Assembly (NCBI GenBank): GCA_036245805.1
Contig: BTRK01000001.1
Coordinates: 23,009,087 to 23,073,086, forward strand
DNA: 64,000 nt
Direction of reading: 5' to 3'
Source of the DNA: Pristionchus mayeri
Taxonomy: Eukaryota; Nematoda; Chromadorea; Rhabditida; Neodiplogasteridae
Shown here one piece after another: positions 11,918 through 23,413 of the stretch. Every line of letters starts with the position of its first letter. Positions within the stretch are counted from its first letter, which is position 1. Under the pieces are notes generated by a model that saw nothing but the letters and a program-made list of their open reading frames with translations, made no database searches and was not told the origin of the DNA. The position numbers and the translations under genes were made by a program.

Positions 11918-12138
11918 GGCAAAAGTTTCCCAGCGGGATCCCAGTGAAATTCCAGTTGGGATCCTGCATGTATCTCACTGGGAAATCCACTTAGATCCCA
12001 CTGGGAAATTCCACTGTCATCCCACTGGGATAGCGACTTGAACAGACTTTCCCAGTGGGAACACAGTGGATTACCCAGTGAGATACATGCAGGCTCCCAA
12101 CTGGGATTTCACTGGGATCCCACTGGGAAACTTTTACC
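11918..12138. repeat. Palindrome built from a repeated cccactggga motif
   Basis: The left end ggcaaaagtttcccag pairs with the right end ctgggaaacttttacc. Inside, the words tcccagtggga / cccactggga recur about ten times in both orientations. Non-coding. It sits upstream of RING-RRM copy B at the place that carries an unrelated palindrome upstream of copy A. Confidence 0.8.
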
Positions 12139-12365
12139 AGAGATCTCCCTCAGTCAGATCCAATGTTCCACAATGCGACACCTTCTGCTTCTTATGGAAA
12201 CCAAGGCTCATAGAATTTAAAAAGTCACCAGTCACTGACCCGCAACTACATTATTAACACTTATTAGCACTGCTCGATGTCCAATCCTCGAATGGACAGG
12301 AATGACTGCGAAGGGAAAGTGGAGTGGAAGGGAAGGAATTGATTGCAGACGACGAGAGTCTGGCC

Positions 12366-15300
12366 ATGAATGGACTGCATCTCAATGGACAAGACTCCCT
12401 CGTGCAGGCACTACTCACTGACTTCTACCAGGTTGGAGGGAATCACGACGAGTGATCAGCCTTCCATTGTAGATCACGATGTGCTACGCCCATTGGATGA
12501 ACAAGAAGTCGGAGTCTCACGCAGTCTTCGATCTCTACTTCAGGAAGAATCCCTTCCAGGCGAGGAGACTCACCAGTCTTCCCTTGACTGCCCCTCTCTT
12601 TCTCAGGGCGAGTACACAATCTTCGCTGGTCTCGAAGACTGCCTTCGATTCGTCGAGAATTTCAGATTTTCCAGTTCAGGTGAGAGGAGGCATTCAACCG
12701 TGGAAGAGTGAGGGTAATCGAAGGAGGGAGAGGGGGGATCAGTCATCATGGGGGGTGAAGATGGGATGGATTGCAGACCTGGAGTACATCCGTCATGTTC
12801 TCCCCAATGCCGAGGAAGGATTCTTCGAGTATCTGGCTGCACTCGACTGCAAGAAAGTACGCATCGAGGCAATCCCTGAGGGAACCGTCGTCTTCCCCAA
12901 GGTCAGTCCAAGGGGATCCTTTCCGTTGCTCCGAAAGTAGTTGGTTGTGTGCATGTGCGTGTGCAGGTGTGCAGTGTGCAGGTTCCTCTGTTGATCGTCT
13001 CTGGTCCCATTGGAATCTGCCAACTTCTCGAGACAACTCTTCTCAATCTCGTCAACTACGCCAGTCTCGTAGCTACGAATGCGAGCAGATTCAAGCTGGT
13101 CAGTTGATCTCTGCTTCGACGTCATCGTGATCTTTGATCTTCTCAGGCTGCGGGAGGAGAGATGCAACTGCTCGAATTTGGTCTCCGTCGTGCACAGGGA
13201 CCGAATGGAGGACTGAGTGCCAGCAAGTACTGCTATGTCGGAGGTGAGAAGGGAGTACGGTAGATCGACGAATACTCGCATGGTGCACCCATTGAAGACT
13301 CCATCTTCAGGCTTCGACGGGACTTCGAATGTTCTGGCTGGGAAGTTGTACGGAATCCCCGTGAAGGGCACTCAAGCCCATTCCTTCATCTGCTCCTTCA
13401 GCAGTGAGACAGACCTCAACGTCAGTTGCCAATTCATCCATTCCACGGTCTACCGTATTCTTGCAGATTCGTTCAATTCGTACTGTAGATGGGAAGGAGG
13501 TCGATCTATACGAACTGGCTAAGGAGAAACTATCGTGGTTGATGAATACTGTAAGTGCGATGAATACTGTAGGTTACTGTACCTAATCAATAATCGCAGA
13601 TCAATTGGGGCGTCGCTCGATCTGAATTGTCACAGGGAGAACTCGCTTCATTCGTAGCTTACGCCATCGCCTTCCCCACCTCCTTCCTTGCCCTAATCGA
13701 TACCTACGATGTGCTGAGGTACGGTAGATTGAGCAATCGATAGATATGTGCTACCGTATTCTCTCTCCAGATCAGGAGTGATAAATTTCCTCTCTGTGGC
13801 TCTTGCCCTCCACGATTGTGGTTATCGATCGCTGGGAGTGAGAATCGACTCAGGAGATCTCTCTTATCTCTCCAAGGAGATCAGAATCAGATTCAAGAAG
13901 GTCGCTCAAGCGTGAGTTGCTCTGGAAGATCTGCTGAATAATTAGAGTAGATGGGTGATTGATGTGTTTGAGTGATTGTTCTCTCTCCTTCGTCGCTTCT
14001 CTCACGATCGTCGCATCGAATGACATCAATGAAGAGACGATCATCTCCCTCAACGAACAGAAGTAAGCACATTCCCTCCCTCTCAATCTCTCCCTCTCTC
14101 TCAGACACGAGATCAATGCGTACGGAGTGGGAACTCATCTGGTCACCTGCCAGAAACAGCCCGTCCTCGGATGTGTGTACAAGGTGAGAAGCGATCTCTG
14201 ATCTTTGATCTCCACTCTCCCCCTCTCAGCTTGTCTCGTGCGACGGAGAACCGAAGATCAAACTGAGTCAAGACGTGTCGAAGATCACGATTCCGTGCAA
14301 GAAACTCTGCTTCCGAGTGTATGGAAAGAGTGGAAATCCCATTCTCGATCTGATGACAATTCGGTGAGGGAGAGAGAAGAGGAGAGGAGGGGAGGGGAAG
14401 GAGTGGTATTCCATCTGCAGAGGAGACGAGGACTTCACTCACTTCGAGACGGATGCCGATGGGAACAAAGTGGAATTCCAGGTGAGTTGAATCATGGGGA
14501 TAGAATAGAAGGAAGGCATTGATCCCCCTATCACCAAGATTCAATCAAATGACACAGTGATCATAGAGTAGGCTGAATAAAAAACAAATCTTATATTTTA
14601 AGACAAATTTATCCCGAAACATTTTTTAAAAATTTCAGTCGAGCAGAACAGAGAAATACGAGGGGAGCATCCTATGCAGACATCCCTTCGAGGTGAGTCT
14701 TCCCTGATCTTTGATCTCTCCCTTTCAAATCTTGATTCTCAGGAGGGGAAACGATGTTTGGTGTGGAGAGGGAAACAAGTTGGACTCATTTATATATTTT
14801 GATTATTGTGATGTAATCGATGGTGGCTAACCCTTCACATCTCAGTGACTAGTCTACCCACAGCTCACATCCTCTCCTTCCCTTATTCCCTTCTCTTCCA
14901 CCCTCTTCTCCCTCCTTCTCCATTCCTTCTCTCTCTTCAGGAAGGTCGTCGTTGTCTCGTCTCTTCCGAATGCCAGATCCATCGTCTCCATCGAGTGTAT
15001 TGGGACGGGGAATTGAAGGAGAAACTGCCGACTCTCCCCGAGATTAGAGTGAGTCCCATTCAGCATCAGAGGAGTTCCAATTGCATCTTTGAGTCGCACG
15101 TGATTTCCGAGCTGTCGAAGCTTCGTTCTGATCACAAGAGATATCTCAATCCCACTCCGTACAAGGTGAGCAGGAGAAGGAGACAAGGGAGGGACTGCCT
15201 GCACACTTAATCGAGTGTCTGTTCGGAGAAATTTCATTATAGATGAAGAGAATGGTTGTGCATCTCTAAATGAGACATCTCCTTTCTTCTTCTAGGAATG

Positions 15301-15410
15301 CCCAGTCACCACTATTCCCTCTCTCCTTCCAGGTATCTGTATCATCGATCCTCTTCGATTTCCTCCACGATCAATGGCTGAAGAATGCGCCCATCTGCCA
15401 ATTGGAGTGA
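12366..15410 (+). CDS. nprt-1: Nicotinate phosphoribosyltransferase
   Basis: Converts nicotinate, PRPP and ATP to nicotinate mononucleotide, the first step of the Preiss-Handler route to NAD. Seventeen exons: 12366-12431, 12473-12559, 12607-12679, 12777-12901, 12982-13098, 13147-13243, 13311-13420, 13467-13550, 13600-13718, 13771-13911, 13973-14062, 14105-14183, 14230-14363, 14421-14481, 14639-14692, 14941-15165, 15333-15410, giving 579 aa (human NAPRT 538). Family landmarks in order: [104 protein letters not shown]. Intron 2 is GC-AG (12560-12606). A 45-nt stretch at 15051-15095 could be a retained or unrecognised intron (frame unaffected). The symbol follows the C. elegans name for this enzyme. 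Confidence 0.93.
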
Positions 15411-16154
15411 TGCCTCCCCTCCTTCCTGTTTCCAGTATTCCTGTGAATAGTAGCAATGTAGACAATCTGTTAGAGAAAGTCCTATGCATAGAGTTCTCAT
15501 TTTCCATGTTGACACATCCGCCTCTCCTCTCCTATTCCGGACATAATGTAATGCAGTGTAAAAGATCCACTTTCTTGTCCTTTTCTCGCTTACTCAATAA
15601 ATATTTATTTTCTATGGTAATCTTTATTAGGCTATGCGTAATGTTCATATATCTACTATGAAAACAACAACTAAATATCTATAAACATAATAACGCCCAC
15701 TCTGTCTGTTAGTTGGTCTGCCGCGCTCGTTTTTCGCATAGGCTAAGGAGAGACATCGAATCAAGTAGATGCTGGCACAGATATCGCAGGATAGGATAGA
15801 ATAGACAGGAGACGGAATGATGTGCAACAATGCCTCCCCCCCTTGGGTAGTGAACATCTCTCCTCACATTCAGATCTCCCCTCTTCCCTGATTTCTTCTG
15901 CTCTCTCGATCATCCCTTCCTCCTCTCCTCTTGGTTCCGCCTCCACAGAGATCAGAAGTAAAACTACATCGACGAAGAAGAATGAGGAATAGAGAAGAGA
16001 AGAAAAAGAGAGTTGTCCCAGTTTGTTGTTTCTTGTTCAGCTATCGTTTAAATGCCCCCTTCCCAATTTCTTCTGCATACACATTGCAAGTATTGCACCG
16101 ATTTCGTTTATCTATTACTTGAGAATCGGATATTCTACTATGTTCGTTTCTTCT
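15411..16154. other. Intergenic between convergent genes
   Basis: The 3' ends of the NAPRT (+) and PTP-like (-) genes face each other here. No spliced coding pattern seen. An ATT-rich stretch at 15590-15680 contains aataaatat-like words that could serve NAPRT polyadenylation. Confidence 0.4.
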
Positions 16155-17771
16155 TCAATTGAGGTCTTCTGGCTTGCCACAGATCTTCGTGTACTGGTCG
16201 TTGTACTTCTCAGTGTTTGTCCTCTGCAATCAGCAGGTCAATACAGCACTATTACAGTGTCCTAGATACAGTATATGGAGTTGATTGGAAACTGACATAG
16301 AGGTATTCGAAGATGGTCTTGATGACAGCCAGGTAGTCATCCTCATTCTTAATCGCTCCGTTTCTGCATCGACGAGCCATGACGAGATCAGGCAACTGAA
16401 TGGAAGAGGGAAGGGATAGGGAAAGGGAAGGTGGAGGGGGGAGGGAGTGGGTACCTTCACTTTGTCCTTGTCTCCCTTGTAGATGAGTGCTGCCATTACA
16501 TCTACCACGGTGATCACCGAGGCACGAGAAATGCCCGAGTACTCGTCCATGACTACGACTGGTCCCGTCGAGATTGCCTCCAGCTGCAGGGATACGGTAT
16601 AGGGGGATTGTAGTATGGTAGTCGTCTATCGACCTTATTAAATACCGTACCCGAGAGATGACGCGGATGATCTTGAGCAGATTTCGAGCACTCGACTGAG
16701 TGAATGTGGCCTCCCAAGCTTTGAATTGGATGATGCTCGTTATCTGAATACGGTAGGATAGAGTACGGTAGTGGAGGTACGCTCTCACGTGAGAGTTTGA
16801 GCATCCTTCGGGCAGAACTTCCAGTGTGGTCACTTGCTCCTTTTGTACTTGCTCAGTCTGAAAGATCAAAGATCAGAGGAAGTGATCCACTATTCCTCAC
16901 CTTCTTATTGCTCACTGCCATCTGTCCGTAGTTGTGGAAATCTCCGTTGTTCGTCGGCCAGAAGTCCGCCATGATTTCCTGTGTACGGTAGGTGTACGGT
17001 ACATTATCGATTGGTTTCTGTACCTGTCCATTCTCCGTCTTATCACATAGCACGACTACACAAATCACTTTGTGCTCGAAGATCATCTTCCAGAAGTCTT
17101 CGACTGTTGATTCGAGAGGAGTCTCAAAGGGAAGATTAGAGGGAATACGGTAGGCATACGGTACCTGGGTCAGGATGTACTGTCTTGCTATCTTCTGTAG
17201 GTCGTACATCCACGAGGCGTTGATGTACGCCTTTTCGTCGGGTAGAGCAACTCGTGTCTCATCGAGACAAGTGGGCGGATCCTGACGAGTACGGTAGGGT
17301 ACTGTAGATGGCTGATACCGTACCTTGTGGCGATTCTTGCCTGGGTTGGCTCTGAATGCAGCGTGTCCGAATTGCGGCGATTGGTATGCCTCAACTTCCT
17401 TCTTGAATTCGGCTTTGATACCATCGACTCCTGGGAAGTTACGGTATTTGGAGGGTACGGTGCACTAATGTAACTCACCTAGGTCTGCATACTTCTTCAT
17501 AAATTCCTCTGCTTGCTTCTTCCCTTCCGCAGTCCAGTTAGCGTCCTTCTTCTTCTCTTCCTCCTCAAAAGACAACGTAGATGGAGGGGGGGGGGGGGAG
17601 GGGTACGGTACCTCTACTGTAGCTCTCCTCTTCTTCTTTTGCGGGGTTGCCTTAGCGGCGGTTGCAGTCTTCGTTCCCTTATCTTTCTCCTCGACCGTCG
17701 ACCTCCTTCGTGCCTGTAATGGGAAATGAAGAGAGTGGGGAGAAGAAGAAATGAGTACTCACCTTGGTCAT
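16155..17771 (-). CDS. Protein tyrosine phosphatase-like, catalytically dead
   Basis: Twelve exons: 17771-17763, 17713-17612, 17563-17479, 17430-17324, 17281-17165, 17122-17024, 16978-16901, 16857-16789, 16743-16651, 16583-16455, 16395-16297, 16223-16155; 351 aa. After a Lys/Thr-rich N-terminus comes a PTPc fold: NRHKDPPTCLDETRV, YINASWM, ARQYILTQ, EDFWKMIFEHKV, ISTGPVVV. The P-loop that should read HCSAGxGRT is MDEYSGISRAS, so the catalytic Cys is gone; the Arg position is occupied by the R of GISRAS. The WPD-loop region reads FKAWEATF, lacking the general-acid Asp. It must be a pseudophosphatase, as are C. elegans EGG-3/4/5, perhaps binding phosphotyrosine proteins. Small nematode PTPs of this size are often germline or sperm genes (inference). 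Introns carry many TACGGTA/TACCGTA words. Confidence 0.88.
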
Positions 17772-18340
17772 ATCGGCCCTCTCTCGCCAGATACAAAGAT
17801 GAGAAGGGACGAGTTGGCCACTCGATGAGGATGAGAGTACGCAAATGATGGGATGAGAAGATAGATGAGGAGGAGAGAGAGAGAGAGATGGGGAGAGAGA
17901 GATAGTAGAGGTTATTGGAAGGAGATTACGTATTTGCATCATGTCCTCTATTCACTGGCAATCAATCGCTGCTCTCTCACGTTTTATTTTAAATTAACAA
18001 TGCAATTATTAAGCTTAGCTTATGCAAACTTCAATAATTCTTGTAAACTTCATCTAGAAACCATTCTGCCCTTCCCAAAGCTGAAGAGTCTCGACATCTG
18101 ATTGGTTGTGTTGTAAAGAAAAGCATTTCTGCCAAGTATCTACGAGAAAATGGAGATGAAGTGTGTGATCATAGGCCGGGCAGTGCGGGTCAAATGTCTA
18201 TTTACTGCGAGCATACTGATTTTGATTAGATTAGAAAAAACGGTTTGAAGAAGTCTTCTATTGCATTACCATCGAGTTTATTCAAAGGAGGAATAATGAC
18301 AATTGATGAGGGGAATATACGAAAATCACCACTAGTAGAA

Positions 18341-18648
18341 TCACAATTCTGACAGTCTTCTCTCACGCGAAGTCCAATGTCGATAGGGGGCTCTCATACC
18401 GACGATCAGCTGACGATCTCGTGTATTACCCGGTAGCGTAGGCCATCTTAGCATACTCCTCGATTGAGTATCTCCATCGTCCAGGTGGACGAATGAGATC
18501 GGGGGAGGGAGACCACTGAGTGGCCCTCGTTGACCATCAATCGTCGTCTCGTCTAAGAACATGGCCAGTGCTTCTTTCTCCTGATGAAGTCGACTGGGTC
18601 GGTGAGGAGAGATTGTCGTCGTACATCTGACAATGAAACCTCTGCTGG
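18341..18648 (-). CDS. Hypothetical protein, possible 3' exon
   Basis: An open frame on the minus strand ends at 18341 and is open back to about 18655. From an ATG at 18562 it gives 73 aa (MFLDETTIDGQRGPLSGLPP, later LRWPTLPGNTRDRQLIVG). The in-frame sequence upstream of that ATG also looks coding (SPHRPSRLHQEKEALA), so an upstream exon joined near an aaccag acceptor at about 18648 is likely but I could not find it. No recognised domain. Confidence 0.3.
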
Positions 18649-18655
18649 TTAAAAA

Positions 18656-19962
18656 CGGAGTTTAGAAATACGTCGTGAGTGTGCAATGATTGTTCATTCC
18701 ATCATGTTTCATCTCTCCAGAGACCCCTCAACCAACTCACTTCAATGGTCAAAAAGGAAGGAAAGATGCAGACTCCATTCGGTGATTTCTGAACTACTCT
18801 CTACATCATGGGTCTATGCTTCAACTCGGCAGAGTGTCTGAGAAGGAATCTCGAGAGGGAGCCCCTATTACTCCCCCTGCAGAACTCTCGTGTTATTCCC
18901 TGAATACGTGTGAACCTCCCTCTATTTATAAGCAATCCTTCTGAAACGACCTGATTCTCCTTTCTCTAAACAACGAGAAGATTCAAACTCTTGCCCGATT
19001 CAACTTACGAAACTATGCATTGACTGAGATGTTTTCCGCGGTCCTTTTCTCTGAATGAACAAGTCCACTGAGAGTGTGTTGCCTGACTCATCAACTGTTT
19101 CTCCTCGTCCTCTCTCCAGACTCTCCTCCTCCTCTGTTCCATTCCACTCATTCATTCATATTCGATGCATTCATTGTCTATTCATATCGTATCTACCAGA
19201 GATGACTCCCCCCTCTCCCCCCTCCTCCTCTCCCTCCTCATCTTCAAAGAATCCCCTTGCTCCTCGATGGCATTCCCTCTTCTTGTTCTACTCTCCTTCA
19301 TCCTCCATCTCACACTAATCTCTTCCTCTTGCAGAAGTACAACTCAGGCCAAGTTCAGTCCAATCTATTCAACTTCGAAATCTCTGTTTGCTTTCGGAGT
19401 GATCTCAGGATAGTTTATGCATCACTCATACGTAAGTACCACTTTTTTGTATTTTTAATTATTGGGAACCAATTCAGAAGGTCCTGTTCTAGTTGCTTCA
19501 TCAACCACTTCCAAAACATGGAAGAGGTGAGAGTCAGAGAACAAAATTTATGTTCTTGAAATCTTTCCGAATGCCTCCTTTTCTTGCTTTCTTCTTCGAT
19601 GTTTTTTCAATGCGAATCAGTATCTTGCATGGCAGCAGAGATTTATGAGAGGGATAAGTTTTTGAGCAGTTTTCCCTCTAGACTCATTCAATTTATCATG
19701 TTTTTGGATGTGTTCTGTGATTTTCCCTCGATGCCACGGGGAGAATTCCTCCCTCGGGTATCACCTATTCTTTTCCTTCTCGTGCTCACTCCTTTTTCGC
19801 TGAATTAATTCGACTCCTCCTCTGTCTCTTCTCCATCTTCTTATGATTCCTCCTCGATCGCTATACTCTTCTTTTCATCTTCTCATCATTCTCCGTTCGT
19901 TCTGCAGACATTCTCCTCTCTGATTAGTACCCAATTCCACATTATTGGGATACATCGTATCT
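18656..19962. other. Region without a supported gene
   Basis: Pyrimidine-rich plus-strand open frames (for example 19055-19318, Ser/Pro-rich) reflect composition rather than conserved protein. A short exon-like stretch after ctcttgcag at 19335 (KYNSGQVQSNLFNFEIS) ends in a good donor, gtaagt, near 19432, but has no convincing partners. Confidence 0.35.
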
Positions 19963-20101
19963 GATGAGAACCCACCGGATGAGAAACAAAAATACTACCC
20001 TTCCGTAGCATGTTTGCAATAGAAGTTTTTACAGTGTGGGAACCTAATATAAACATACTGGAGAAGGGTATTTTTTGGTTCTCATCCGGTGGGTTCTAAT
20101 C
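19963..20101. repeat. Hairpin/MITE-like inverted repeat
   Basis: The left arm gatgagaacccaccggatga is the near-complement of the right arm (tctcatccggtgggttctaa). The inner blocks aaaaatactaccc and gggtatttttt also pair. Additional partial copies of the arm (ggttctcatccg) follow up to about 20118. Confidence 0.75.
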
Positions 20102-20185
20102 CGACGGTTCTCATCCGAGCTAGTATCATATTATTGCCCTCTGATATACCCATCGTCCGTTTCTTGACCTACCGAGAAACGAATT

Positions 20186-20461
20186 TCACCGGGGGCGGAA
20201 TGAATTTCTTCTCGTGGGAAGAAGATGGAGATCTTGTCCACTGAAGGGAACTTCCTCATTCACTTGCAACTTTTGACTGACTTTCTCAGAACTTCTGACG
20301 CGTTCGTCAAGTCTTTGAATGATGTGAGAAACAATCGCGAAACCTAAGAGTTCTAAATAAAGTTCGAAAGAATTTAGAATGTCCATGGCAAAGGTCGCAA
20401 CCCCTTTAAAAAGAAGAATAATAGAAGGTGTTGCCTTCCTTCTCTGTGTCCAAACAAACAA
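20186..20461 (-). CDS. Hypothetical membrane-type protein fragment
   Basis: A 91-codon open frame with a hydrophobic stretch (GVATFAMDILNSFELYLELL then GFAIVSHII) followed by a charged tail (DERVRSSEKVSQKLQ). It may be part of a multi-exon gene. No family recognised and no start context that I trust. Confidence 0.25.
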   Translation of the reverse strand: MFVWTQRRKATPSIILLFKGVATFAMDILNSFELYLELLGFAIVSHIIQRLDERVRSSEKVSQKLQVNEEVPFSGQDLHLLPTRRNSFRPR

Positions 20462-21130
20462 AACTTACAGTCCATTATTTTCCTCCCCAGGTTTCCTTTC
20501 TTCTCGTCTTCCTCACGCCTTCCGTTCTATCTCCGTCAATCTCTCCTAATTGAAACTTGGTCTCCCATCTCAGGGTTCCGCTCCCCTTCACACATAGAGT
20601 GAAGTGGAGTAGACAGAGAGTGGGGGGGGGGGGGGGGTAGGGAGAGGGACACCCCTAGGGAAAGACAACAGAACTATGTCATATTGGAATGAAACAAGAG
20701 GGAAGCATCTCATATCAATCTCTTCCATACACGAGAGGAGGTTCCGTATTGAGTCCTCTCCTCTCTTCCCATCTTCATCCTTCCACACCTCATGCATCAC
20801 TCCTCTGATCTTTGATCTTTCCTCTCTTCACTTCTTCTCTTCAGCTCCATCGTTCTTCTTCTCTCTCAGTGGATCGTCGTCGTTCTTTTGCAGAGAAGGT
20901 ATTCATTCCTCTCTTCTCTCTTCATTCCAGAATGGAGCTAGGGATGATTCAATCCAATTTCGTCGTCTACTCAAATGGGAAATGGGTAGAGGGTAGGGTG
21001 GCCTCTCCTGCCTCTGCTCCCTTCTCTTCCCTTCTCTCTCGAAGCATGATCCACGTGAATGACTCCGTTACTCCCTCTCCCACTCATTCCTGACTAGTCG
21101 ATCCCCCCCCCCTCCACTCCCTCTTCCACC
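20462..21130. other. Upstream region of the ATIC-like gene
   Basis: Contains a long G tract near 20620-20637 and, at 20806-20818, a copy of the intronic word TGATCTTTGATCT followed by a polypyrimidine run and cttcag (about 20844). Elsewhere that word lies within introns, so an unrecognised 5' exon of the ATIC-like gene may be present here. Confidence 0.35.
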
Positions 21131-23037
21131 ATGTCTCGGATCTCATCGATGGCATCCAAGAAAGTGGATGGGATGACGATCGATGATCGACGGAGATCTG
21201 CATCCAATTCAAGACTCTACAATAGACTGCACTCCCTCCATTCCAGTAGATCATCCAGTGCTAGTTCCCCTTTCAACCCTAAGGTATCTAGGGAATACGG
21301 TAGTGCTTTGATCTATCGATGATTGATTCTCTTCAGGCTTTCCAACACACTTTCTCGTACGACGACTCGATCACAGGATATCTGAGTAAGGAATTGAGGG
21401 AAGATGCTCAATATCTGGCACTCAAATATGGTAATTCTTTCCACTTCAATCTCTTATTTTCTCTTCGTTTCCTTCTTCTCTCTAATCTCAAATCCTAGAG
21501 TGACTTCTTCCTCACTCTACGACTTCTCCCTTTTATTCTCCTTCACTCTACCATATATCTACTTAGACAATCCCCTCTCCCTTCCACTCTCAATCCTTTC
21601 TCTTCTCCTCTTCCGTAACCTTCCGAGATTCACTCCAATTCAATCTTCACTTCTCGATCCCCTCCTTCTCCCTCTCTTCTTCCTCTTTCTTCTCCACTGT
21701 TTCTTCCCTTCTAATCTAATCTCTCAGGGATGACTTCTCACCAGGCTGGCAGTCTCCAATCAGTTCAGGAGGAGATGCCAGTCAAAGGTTTGCCCTCCTG
21801 CACCTCCTCCCTACCGTACTCCTCTCAGTTCTCAATGGTTCTCCTGGCTACATCAATATCCTGGATGCTCTCAATGGCTGGCAGATGGTCAAGGAATTGA
21901 GGGAAGCGACGGGAATTCCCTCCGCTGCCTCATTCAAGCATGTCACTCCTGCAGGTAAAATACAGTACCCTCGAAGGGAGATCTACCGTATCCTTTCAGG
22001 GGCTGCAATCGGTATTCCTCTTTCTGAGGCCGAGGCAGCTGCTTGTATGGTAGCTGATCTTTCTCTCGACACGAAGAAACCTTCACTCGCAGCAGCTTAT
22101 GCGAGGGCAAGAGGTACGGTACGGGGTACGGTAGAGTGTACTGTAGTCTCGATAGTGGACGGAATTACGGTACTTCCTGTCCGGAAGCAACGTAAGTGAC
22201 GCGAGAGAAAGAGAGGGGAGAAGTTTCAGTTTGACGATGGGAGAGTCGTAAAGGGAAGAGAAGGGTTGCGAACCACGAGGAAGTTTAATTCGTTTTGAGA
22301 GAAGGGAAGATACAGAAGGGAAGGGAAGGGAAAGGAAGGGAAGTAGACTGAGACATTCCTCCTTGAAGAACAAGAGTGGATGGTTTACTCTGAAAATGGG
22401 CTGAGAATGGAGAGATTGATCGGTGAGTTTGACTAGCGAAGCCTCTCGTCCAGTTCTGTGATCGTAAGGGGTTCTCCCCCGAGGGGAGTCTCCCTGTCCC
22501 CCTGTGCAGCTTCGCTGTCTCCTAGAGACTAATGCGCTTATTCCTAACATGGCCCGAAGTGAGACCAATCGAGGGAAAGTATTCATCCTCTCCTTTCAGG
22601 GGCTGATCGAATGTCTTCCTTCGGGGATATGATTGCTCTCAGTGATAAATGCGACGAGGCTACGGCTAAGATCATCAGCCGAGAGGTAGATCAAGACCAT
22701 CGAGGAAAGATTATCGATTGATGATCAGGTATCGGAAGGAGTCGTCGCTCCTGACTACGAACCAGCTGCGTTGTCCATTCTGGTGAAGAAGAAGGGAGGA
22801 AACTACACCGTCTTCAAGGTACGACGACGACTGAGTAGATGAAGATTCGATTAAGTTCAGATCGATCCCCAGTATCTGCCATCGGAGACCGAAGAGAGGT
22901 CGATATTCGGGTTGAAGCTGAGACAGAAAAGGAACAACACGACGGTGAATGCAGACACTTTCACGAACATCGTCAGTGAGAATAAGGAGGTTAGATATCA
23001 CGTAGCAGCTACTCCAAGGGGAAACGATTGGCTATGA
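21131..23037 (+). CDS. Truncated ATIC-like gene (AICAR transformylase part only)
   Basis: Exons 21131-21283, 21337-21430, 21728-21787, 21829-21954, 22000-22113, 22600-22685, 22729-22818, 22861-23037. From exon 2 it matches bifunctional ATIC/Pur[101 protein letters not shown]. The Lys-His pair of the transformylase active site (FKHVTPAG) is present. Exon 1 encodes a Ser/Arg-rich leader instead of the ~190-residue IMP cyclohydrolase domain. After ...VSENKE the normal exon boundary (gag|gttaga) has no following exon; read-through adds 15 residues and stops at 23037. The last ~190 residues, which carry further active-site and dimer residues, are absent. It is probably a partial duplicate or decaying copy. 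Intron 22114-22599 is unusually long for this locus. Confidence 0.85.
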
Positions 23038-23413
23038 AAATGGAGATCGATTAGCAATGAGTGAGTTTGTTGTTCTCGTTCAACCCCCCCCCCCCCCTTC
23101 AGTCTAACTTATCCTTACATAATATGCCTCAACATAATATAATATGCATCAACTGATGTGCCCTGCCACAACAAGGCACCAAGATCGGGGATATTATACG
23201 GTAAGATGATCTCGTGAATAGATTATCTCTCTCAGGTATAGAATGAATGAATGAATATGAACACAGATACCTTTAGATCGGAGATCTCGTAGGGCTCTTA
23301 TGTATTCCGCGTTACTTCCCGCTAGTTTACAAGGAAATTTCAAAAACTATTTATTAGGTTTAATTTGTACAAACATGGCATTTAAATACATATTCCATAA
23401 GTGCTCATTTCGC

